Part shown: positions 5,674 through 11,898 of the stretch, one piece after another
Layout: the number at the start of each line of letters is the position of its first letter
Position numbering within the stretch: position 1 is the stretch's first letter
Assembly: GCA_021845555.1 (NCBI GenBank)
Contig: JAJZVS010000076.1
Coordinates: 1 to 11,898, forward strand
DNA length: 11,898 nucleotides
Direction: 5' to 3'
Source: Pseudomonadota bacterium
Lineage (GTDB): Bacteria > Pseudomonadota > Alphaproteobacteria > Acetobacterales > Acetobacteraceae
Translations under genes and position numbers: made by a program
The notes under the pieces: model-generated
The model's database searches: none
What the model saw: the letters and a program-made list of their open reading frames with translations, nothing else
What the model was told of the DNA's origin: nothing

Positions 5674-7196
5674 GCCTGCTCCTTCGCCTTCACCCCGTGC
5701 TTGTGCGCGGGGGCGGCGAACAGGCCACCGGCGGCGGTGCCGCTCGCGCAGCCGTCACCGAAGGAGAAGCCGCAGGAATTACGCAGATCGAAGGCGTTCT
5801 CGGCGTATTCCCGATGGGTGGTGGGGATCACAAAGCGATCCTCGTAGGCCGCCAGCGCCAGGATGCGGTACATGTCCTCCACCGTTGCGCGATCGAGGTT
5901 GACCTGTTCCAGCACCGCGGTCGCTTCCGTCCCGTCCACGTGGCGGGCGCGCATGTAGGCGCGCATCGCCAGCAGCCGTTCCAGCGCGAACTTCACCGGA
6001 TATTCCTCGCCGGCGGTCAGCAGGTTCGCCAGATAGCGCAGCGGGATGCGGAGTTTCGACACGTCGGGGATGGTGCCGTTCCAATCGAGCGCCCCGGCTT
6101 CCGCGCGCGCCTGGATCGGCGACAGCGGCGGCACGTACCAGACCATCGGCAGGGTGCGGTACTCGGGGTGCAGCGGGAAGGCGATCTTCCAGTCGATCGC
6201 CATCTTGTACACCGGCGAGTGCCGCGCCGCCTCCAGCCAGGCATCCGGCACGCCGTCGGCGCGCGCCTGGGCGATCACCGCCGGGTCATGCGGATCGAGG
6301 AAGATGTCCAGCTGGGCGCGATAGAGATCGGTCTCGGCCGGCACCGAAGCCGCCTCGGCGATGCGGTCGGCATCATAGAGCATGACGCCGAGATAGCGGA
6401 TGCGCCCGACGCAGGTTTCCGAGCACACCGTCGGCTGGCCAACCTCCAGGCGCGGATAGCAGAGGATGCATTTCTCGGATTTGCCGCTCTGCCAGTTGTA
6501 ATAGATCTTCTTGTAGGGGCAGGCGGACACGCACATCCGCCAGCCGCGGCACTTGTCCTGGTCGATCAGCACGATGCCGTCCTCCTCGCGCTTGTAGATC
6601 GCGCCGGAGGGACACGCCGCGACGCAGGCCGGGTTGAGGCAATGCTCGCACAGCCGCGGCAAGTACATCATGAAGGTGTTCTCGAACTCGCCGTAGATCT
6701 CCTTCTCGATCGCCTCGAAATTGGCGTCCTTGGAGCGCTTGGCGAATTCGCCGCCCAGGATCTCCTCCCAGTTCGGCCCCCATTCGATCTTCTCCATCCG
6801 CTCCCCGGTGATCAGCGAGCGCGGGCGCGCGGTGGGCGCGGTCTGCGACAGCGGCGCGCTCTGCAGATGGGCGTAGTCGAAGGTGAAGGGCTCGTAGTAG
6901 TCGTCGATCTGCGGCAGGTCGGGATTGGCGAAGATCTTGGCCAGCACGCGGAACCGCCCGCCCAGCCGCGGCGTGAGGTTTCCGTTCCGGCCACGGACCC
7001 AGCCGCCCTTCCATTTCTTCTGGTTCTCCCACTCCTTCGGGTAGCCGATGCCGGGCTTCGTCTCCACGTTATTGAACCAGGCGTATTCGACGCCGTCGCG
7101 GGAGGTCCAGACGTTCTTGCACGTGACCGAGCAGGTATGGCAGCCGATGCACTTGTCGAGGTTCAGCACCATCGCGATCTGCGCACGGATTTTCAT
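5670..7196 (-). CDS. narH: Respiratory nitrate reductase, beta subunit (iron-sulfur)
   Basis: NarH carries electrons from the NarI hemes to NarG through one [3Fe-4S] and three [4Fe-4S] clusters on the cytoplasmic face. At 508 aa it has the expected length. Four cysteine groups are visible: C16/C19/C22/C26, C183/C186/C191/C195, C216/C222/C226 and C243/C246/C258/C262. In the third group a Trp (W219) replaces a Cys, the normal hallmark of the [3Fe-4S] site; the numbering runs within one residue of E. coli NarH. The N-terminus MKIRAQIAMVLNLDKCIGCH is typical and there is no signal peptide. The tail after CGFSFGDGC is about 25 residues, rich in Ala, Gly, His and Lys, and poorly conserved. The ATG is 15 bases after the narG stop, behind a GGGAAGGGA ribosome binding site. 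The stop overlaps the narJ GTG. Confidence 0.97.
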   Translation of the reverse strand: MKIRAQIAMVLNLDKCIGCHTCSVTCKNVWTSRDGVEYAWFNNVETKPGIGYPKEWENQKKWKGGWVRGRNGNLTPRLGGRFRVLAKIFANPDLPQIDDYYEPFTFDYAHLQSAPLSQTAPTARPRSLITGERMEKIEWGPNWEEILGGEFAKRSKDANFEAIEKEIYGEFENTFMMYLPRLCEHCLNPACVAACPSGAIYKREEDGIVLIDQDKCRGWRMCVSACPYKKIYYNWQSGKSEKCILCYPRLEVGQPTVCSETCVGRIRYLGVMLYDADRIAEAASVPAETDLYRAQLDIFLDPHDPAVIAQARADGVPDAWLEAARHSPVYKMAIDWKIAFPLHPEYRTLPMVWYVPPLSPIQARAEAGALDWNGTIPDVSKLRIPLRYLANLLTAGEEYPVKFALERLLAMRAYMRARHVDGTEATAVLEQVNLDRATVEDMYRILALAAYEDRFVIPTTHREYAENAFDLRNSCGFSFGDGCASGTAAGGLFAAPAHKHGVKAKEQA

Positions 7197-7211
7197 GGCC
7201 GGTTCCCTTCC

Positions 7212-10200
7212 CTACTCGGCTGCCAGCGGCGCCGGTTCGGCGCGCGGGCCTTCCAGCCAGTCGATCGTCACCATCTTCCGCACCACCACGAACTCATCGC
7301 GGTTGGAACCGACCGTGCCGTAGTAGTTCAACCCGTAGGACAGCTGCGCATAGCCGCCGATCATGTGGGTGGGCTTCATCACGGTGCGGGTGACGGAGTT
7401 GTGGATGCCGCCCCGTCTGCCGGTGATCTCGCTGCCGGGCACGTTCACGATCTTCTCCTGCGCGTGATACATCATGCACATCCCCGCCGGGACCCGCTGG
7501 CTCACCACCGCGCGCGCAGTCAGCGCGCCGTTGGCGTTGAATGCTTCGATCCAGTCGTTGTCCTCGATCCCTGCGGATTTCGCGTCCGTCTCGCTGATCC
7601 AGACGATCGGGCCGCCGCGCGAGAGCGTGAGCATCAGCAGGTTGTCGGTATAGGTGCTGTGGATGCCCCATTTCTGGTGCGGGGTGATGAAGTTCAGCAC
7701 CACCGAGGGCCGCTCCCCGGCCTGCTTCGCCACCGCGCCGAGCGTGCGGGTATCGACCGGCGGGCGCCAGGTGACGAAGCCCTCCCCATAGGCGCGCATC
7801 CATTCGTGATCCTGGTAGAATTGCTGCCGTCCGGTCAGGGTGCGCCAGGGGATCAGCTCATGGACGTTGGTGTAGCCGGCGTTGTAGCTGACGTGCTCGC
7901 TTTCGATCCCGCTCCAGGTCGGCGAGGTGATGATCTTGCGCGGCTGCGCCTGCAGATCGCGGAAACGGATCTTCTCGTCCTCGCGCGGCCGCGCGAGGTG
8001 GGTGTGATCGCGCCCGGTCTGCTTGCCCAGCGCCTGCCACGCCTTCACCGCCACCGCGCCGTTGGTTTCCGGCGCGAGCGTCAGGATCACCTCCGCGGCG
8101 TCGATGTCGGTGGCGATGCGCGGCCGCCCGGCCGCGTCGGTGCCGTTCAGGGCGCCGAGCAGCGTCACTTCGGTCTCGGTCTTCCAGCCGATGCCTTTGC
8201 CCCCGTTACCGATCTGCGCCATCAGCGGACCGAGCGAGGTGAAGCGGGCGTAGGTGGCGCCGTAGTCGCGGGTGACCACGCTCACGTTCGGCATCGTCTT
8301 GCCCGGGACCGGCCGCGTTCCGTCCCGCTTCCAGTCGGCCACCCCCAGGGGCTGGGCCATTTCGCCGGGCGTGTCGTGCATGATCGGCGTCAGCACGGTG
8401 TCCTGGCGCACCCCGAGCTCGGTCGCGGCCAGGTCGGAGAAGCGCTTGGCGATCCCCTTGTAGATCTCCCAGTCGGATCGCGCCTCCCAGGCCGGATCGA
8501 CCGCGGCCGACAGCGGGTGGATGAACGGGTGCATGTCGGAGGTATTGAGATCGTGCTTCTCGTACCAGGTCGCGGTCGGCAGTACGATGTCGGAATAGAC
8601 GCAGGTGGTGGACATGCGGAAATCGAGCGTCACCAGCAGGTCGAGCTTGCCGCGCGCCGCTTCGTCGTGCCAGCGCACCTGTTCGGGCTTCACCCCGTCT
8701 TCCTCGCCGAGGTCCTTGCCGAGGATGCCGTGCTCGGTGCCCAGCAGGTATTTCAGGAAATACTCGTGCCCCTTGCCCGACGAGCCGAGCAGGTTCGAGC
8801 GCCAGACGAACAGGTTGCGCGGGAGGCTTTCCGGTGCGTCCGGGTCCTCGTGGGCGAACCGCAGCGCGCCCGAGGCCAGGCCGTCGGCCACGTATTCCGG
8901 TGCGGTCCGCCCCGCCGCCTCGGCCGCCGCGGCGAGGCCGAGCGGGTTCGCCGCCAGCTCCGGGGCCGACGGCAGCCACCCCAGCCGCTCGGCGGTCACG
9001 TTGCAGTCGATCAGGGTGCGCGGCAGCGCCGCCGGATCGGCCAGGGGCGAAGCGAGTTCCGCCGGCGTCAGCTTCTCGTACCGCCACTGCGAGCTGTGCA
9101 TGTAGAAGAAGCTGGTCGCGTTCATGTGCCGCGGCGGGCGGTGCCAATCGAGCGCGAAGGCCAGCGCGGTCCAGCCGGTCTGCGGACGCAGCTTCTCCTG
9201 GCCCACATAGTGCGACCAGCCGCCGCCGGACTGGCCGATGCAGCCGCACATCATCAGCAGGTTGATGATGCCGCGATAGACCATGTCCATGTGGTACCAG
9301 TGGTTGATCCCGGCGCCCAGGATCACCATCGACTTGCCTTCGGTCTTCTCCGCGTTGGCGGCGAACTCACGCGCCACGGCAATGATCTGCGCGCGCGGAA
9401 CGCCGGTGATCGCTTCCGCCCAGGCCGGCGTGCCGGGGAGGTCGGCATCGTAGTCCGCCGCCACGTTCGCCCCGCCCAGCCCGCGGTCGATGCCGTAATT
9501 GGCCGCCAGCAGATCGAACACGGTCGCCACCTGCACCGGCCCGTCCTTGGTCTGGACGCTGCGCACCGGCACCACCCGTTCCAGGATCGTCGCGTGGTCG
9601 GTGGCATGGAAGGCGGCGGGTGCGATCGATCCGAAATAGGGGAAGGCGACGGTCGCGGTCTCACCCCCGATCAGGCTCAGCGCCAGACCCGTCTCGGCGC
9701 CGGCGGCGCGCGGTTCCAGGTTCCACAACCCGGCATCGCCCCAGCGGAACCCGACCGACCCGTTCGGCACCACCAGGGCGCCGGAGGCCTCGTCCAGCGC
9801 CAGGGTCTTCCACTCCGGGTTGTTCGCCTGCCCGCCGGCATCGGCCAGGTCGGACGCGCGCAGATACCGCCCCGGCACCACCCGCCCGTTCTGCGTCTCC
9901 AGCCGCACCAGCATCGGCATGTCGGTGGTGCGGCGGCAGTAGTCCTCGAAATACGGCGTCCGACGGTCGAGGTGGAACTCCTTCAGCGCCACATGCCCCA
10001 GCGCGATCGCCAACGCCGCGTCGGTGCCCTGTTTCGGGTGCAGCCACAGATCGGCGAATTTCGCGGCTTCCGAGTAATCGGGCGTGATCACCACCGATTT
10101 GGTGCCGCGATAGCGCCCCTCGGTGTAGAAATGCGCGTCCGGCGTGCGCGTCTGCGGCACGTTCGAGCCCCAGAGCAGCAGGAAGGTGGCGTTGTACCAA

Positions 10201-10925
10201 TCGGCACTTTCCGGCACGTCCGTCTGCTCGCCCCAGGTCTGCGGGGAGGCCGGCGGCAGGTCGCAGTACCAGTCATAGAAGCTCAGGGTCACGCCGCCGA
10301 TCAGCGACAGGTAGCGGCTGCCGGCGGCGAAGCTCACCATCGACATCGCCGGGATCGGCGAGAACCCCACCACCCGGTCCGGGCCATGGGTACGGATGGT
10401 ATAGACATTGGCCGCCGCCGCGATCTCCTCCGCCTCGGCCCAGGTGGCGCGCACGAAGCCGCCCTGGCCGCGGATCGCTTTGTAGCTGCGTGCCTTCTCC
10501 GGATCCTCGACGATCGAGGCCCAGGCCGCCACCGGCTCCAGTTCCGTCCGCGCCGCGCGCCACAATTCCAGCAGGCGGCGGCGGATCAGCGGGTACTTCA
10601 GGCGGTTGGCGCTGTAGAGGTACCAGGAATAGCTGGCCCCGCGCGAGCATCCCCGCGGCTCATGGTTCGGCAGGTCGGGCCGGGTGCGCGGATAGTCGGT
10701 CTGCTGCGTCTCCCAGGTGACGATGCCGCCCTTCACGTAGATCTTCCACGAGCAGGAGCCGGTGCAGTTCACCCCGTGGGTGGAACGCACGATCTTGTCG
10801 TGCTGCCAGCGTCCGCGATACGCCTCCTCCCAGGCGCGGTCCTCGTCGGTCACCGCGCCGTGGCCGTCCGAGAACGGTTCGACGGTGCGGCGGAAGAAAT
10901 TCAGGCGGTCGAGAAAATGGCTCAT
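7212..10925 (-). CDS. narG: Respiratory nitrate reductase, alpha (catalytic molybdopterin) subunit
   Basis: NarG reduces nitrate to nitrite at a Mo-bis-MGD centre on the cytoplasmic side of the membrane. The 1237-aa length agrees with proteobacterial NarG. The N-terminal [4Fe-4S] (FS0) ligands H50, C54, C58 and C93 occur in THGVNCTGSCSW and EPRGCSRGASYSW. D222 in YDWYCDLPPASPQTWGEQTD is the Asp that can ligate molybdenum, at the same residue number as in E. coli. Later blocks typical of the family include LWGSNVPQTRTPDAHF, GWSHYVGQEKLRPQTGW, RSNLLGSSGKGHEYF and VYSDIVLPTATWYEKHDLNTSDMHP. There is no Tat signal, as expected for the cytoplasm-facing enzyme. The ATG at 10925 follows the narK stop by 18 bases; the ribosome binding site is weak (CGGGA region). 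No frameshift or missing motif is seen. Confidence 0.98.
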   Translation of the reverse strand: MSHFLDRLNFFRRTVEPFSDGHGAVTDEDRAWEEAYRGRWQHDKIVRSTHGVNCTGSCSWKIYVKGGIVTWETQQTDYPRTRPDLPNHEPRGCSRGASYSWYLYSANRLKYPLIRRRLLELWRAARTELEPVAAWASIVEDPEKARSYKAIRGQGGFVRATWAEAEEIAAAANVYTIRTHGPDRVVGFSPIPAMSMVSFAAGSRYLSLIGGVTLSFYDWYCDLPPASPQTWGEQTDVPESADWYNATFLLLWGSNVPQTRTPDAHFYTEGRYRGTKSVVITPDYSEAAKFADLWLHPKQGTDAALAIALGHVALKEFHLDRRTPYFEDYCRRTTDMPMLVRLETQNGRVVPGRYLRASDLADAGGQANNPEWKTLALDEASGALVVPNGSVGFRWGDAGLWNLEPRAAGAETGLALSLIGGETATVAFPYFGSIAPAAFHATDHATILERVVPVRSVQTKDGPVQVATVFDLLAANYGIDRGLGGANVAADYDADLPGTPAWAEAITGVPRAQIIAVAREFAANAEKTEGKSMVILGAGINHWYHMDMVYRGIINLLMMCGCIGQSGGGWSHYVGQEKLRPQTGWTALAFALDWHRPPRHMNATSFFYMHSSQWRYEKLTPAELASPLADPAALPRTLIDCNVTAERLGWLPSAPELAANPLGLAAAAEAAGRTAPEYVADGLASGALRFAHEDPDAPESLPRNLFVWRSNLLGSSGKGHEYFLKYLLGTEHGILGKDLGEEDGVKPEQVRWHDEAARGKLDLLVTLDFRMSTTCVYSDIVLPTATWYEKHDLNTSDMHPFIHPLSAAVDPAWEARSDWEIYKGIAKRFSDLAATELGVRQDTVLTPIMHDTPGEMAQPLGVADWKRDGTRPVPGKTMPNVSVVTRDYGATYARFTSLGPLMAQIGNGGKGIGWKTETEVTLLGALNGTDAAGRPRIATDIDAAEVILTLAPETNGAVAVKAWQALGKQTGRDHTHLARPREDEKIRFRDLQAQPRKIITSPTWSGIESEHVSYNAGYTNVHELIPWRTLTGRQQFYQDHEWMRAYGEGFVTWRPPVDTRTLGAVAKQAGERPSVVLNFITPHQKWGIHSTYTDNLLMLTLSRGGPIVWISETDAKSAGIEDNDWIEAFNANGALTARAVVSQRVPAGMCMMYHAQEKIVNVPGSEITGRRGGIHNSVTRTVMKPTHMIGGYAQLSYGLNYYGTVGSNRDEFVVVRKMVTIDWLEGPRAEPAPLAAE

Positions 10926-10943
10926 GATACGGTCCCGGATCGA

Positions 10944-11898
10944 TCAAGCGGCGGCGCGGCGGTGCGAGAGGCGGACGAAGCCGCCGGCGACGATGATCGC
11001 GGCGACCCCCAGCACGACGTAGACGAAGAAGCCGCCGGCATAGCCGCGTGCGCCCAGCGCCGCGGCAAACAGCCCGAGCAGCGGCGGGATGACGAACCCG
11101 CCGAGCGCGCCCAATCCGCCCACCAGGCCCGAGGCGCCGCCCACCGCGTTCGGCACGTATTTCGGCACCATCTTGAACACCGCGGCGTTGCCGAATCCCA
11201 TCCCGACCGCGATCAGCAGCTCGCCCGCCAGGTTGATGTCGAAACCGGTCACCGCGGTCAGCGCGGCGGCGCCCAGCACCACCAGGATGAAGCCGAAGAC
11301 GGCGAAGCGCTCGCCGCCGAAGCGTTCCGACAGCGACCCGCCCACCACGCGAGCCAGGGCGGCGAGCACGGAGAAGCCGATCCCGCCCAGCGCGCCGGCC
11401 GCCTTCGGGCTGAACCCGTGCAGGTTCACCCAGTAGATCGGGAACCAGGCCGTGAGCGCGAGGAAGCCGCCGAAGGAGACGAAATACAGGAACACGAGGC
11501 CCCAGGTGGGCGGCTCGTCGGCCGCGGCGATCAGCGCGCCCCAGACCGAGCCTTTGGGCATCAGCTCCTCCCCCGCCTCGGCGGCCAGCGCCTGCGCCCG
11601 CTCCACGCTCTCGCCGCGCGCGCGCAGCTGGAAATACGGCGCATCGAGCGCCAGCCAGCCGTAGATGCCGGTGCCGATCAGCAGGAACGCGAGCCAGGCC
11701 AGGTAGGACCCCGCCAGCCCCAGCGCGGCGATCGCGAAGGGCAGCGCCAGGGTGAACAGACCCGGCGCCAGGTTGCCCACGCCCCCGTAGATGCCAAGCG
11801 CGGTGCCCTGCCGGTTGCGGGGAAACCAATACGACACCTGCGGGATCCCGACCGAGAAGCTCGCGACACCGCAGCCGCTCATGAAGCCGAACAGGATC
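10944..11898 (-). CDS. narK: NarK-family nitrate/nitrite MFS transporter (N-terminus outside window)
   Basis: This inner-membrane carrier moves nitrate in and/or nitrite out to supply the reductase encoded just downstream. The frame is open to the right edge, leaving about 318 residues including the complete C-terminus; roughly the first 100 residues are missing. The ATG at 11882 is internal, because conserved residues (ILFGF) continue in frame before it. Family marks are SYWFPRNRQGTALGIYGGVGNL (first nitrate-signature region), GFGNAAVFKMVPKYVP with GLVGGLGALGGFVIPP (second signature region), and LARVVGGSLSERFGG, whose Arg (codon 11349-11351) matches the substrate-binding R305 of E. coli NarK. 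The matching Arg of the N-terminal half would lie beyond the edge. The stop is 18 bases before narG, so the two are cotranscribed. Whether it is a proton symporter or a nitrate/nitrite antiporter cannot be decided from this part. Confidence 0.93.
   Translation of the reverse strand, partial: ILFGFMSGCGVASFSVGIPQVSYWFPRNRQGTALGIYGGVGNLAPGLFTLALPFAIAALGLAGSYLAWLAFLLIGTGIYGWLALDAPYFQLRARGESVERAQALAAEAGEELMPKGSVWGALIAAADEPPTWGLVFLYFVSFGGFLALTAWFPIYWVNLHGFSPKAAGALGGIGFSVLAALARVVGGSLSERFGGERFAVFGFILVVLGAAALTAVTGFDINLAGELLIAVGMGFGNAAVFKMVPKYVPNAVGGASGLVGGLGALGGFVIPPLLGLFAAALGARGYAGGFFVYVVLGVAAIIVAGGFVRLSHRRAAA

Noticed and set aside
10660..11829. Minus-strand open frame of 389 codons overlapping narK and the start of narG
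   Set aside because: Arg/Gly-rich shadow; the true frames of NarK and NarG with clear signatures cover the same DNA.

Overview
The window is GC-rich throughout and looks like the chromosome of a proteobacterium. The nitrate reductase subunits are of the proteobacterial membrane-bound NarGHI type, and the GC-rich coding style suggests an alphaproteobacterium (Acetobacteraceae/Rhodospirillales-like would fit), but that placement is an inference from composition and general protein resemblance. Nothing in the window indicates a phage, insertion sequence, CRISPR array, tRNA or rRNA.

Plus strand, left side (1-3549): a TauD/TfdA-type Fe(II)/2-oxoglutarate dioxygenase (71-898) is followed after 40 bases by an MFS organic-solute transporter (939-2374). 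The transporter is split by a single-base frameshift near 1590-1592, inside its central PxSPRW motif. After a 155-base gap holding a GC-rich inverted repeat comes a TDT-family (TehA/SLAC1/Mae1-like) membrane transporter or channel, best started at a GTG at 2530. The dioxygenase and the MFS carrier look like a small uptake-and-oxidation unit for an organic substrate, perhaps a sulfonate, sulfate ester or related acid. The substrate cannot be read from sequence, and several residues of the TauD taurine pocket differ.

Minus strand, right side (3576-11898, read right to left): a respiratory nitrate reductase operon in the order narK (partial, runs off the right edge), narG, narH, narJ, narI, then a cytoplasmic parvulin-type peptidyl-prolyl isomerase. 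NarK brings nitrate in and/or exports nitrite. NarG (Mo-bisMGD and one FeS cluster) reduces nitrate on the cytoplasmic face, NarH carries electrons through four FeS clusters, and NarI (two b hemes) takes electrons from quinol in the membrane. NarJ is the assembly chaperone. All diagnostic cofactor ligands are present and the subunits appear intact. The genes are packed with 15-18 base gaps or 4-base start/stop overlaps (narH/narJ, narJ/narI, narI/ppi), so they are almost certainly one transcript. Its promoter lies outside the window, upstream of narK.

The two halves converge with only 26 bases between the TDT gene and the isomerase gene. I see no clearly undescribed system. The points most worth checking are the frameshifted MFS gene, the altered substrate pocket of the TauD homologue, the isomerase translationally coupled to narI, and the TDT anion-channel-like gene next to a nitrate respiration operon.
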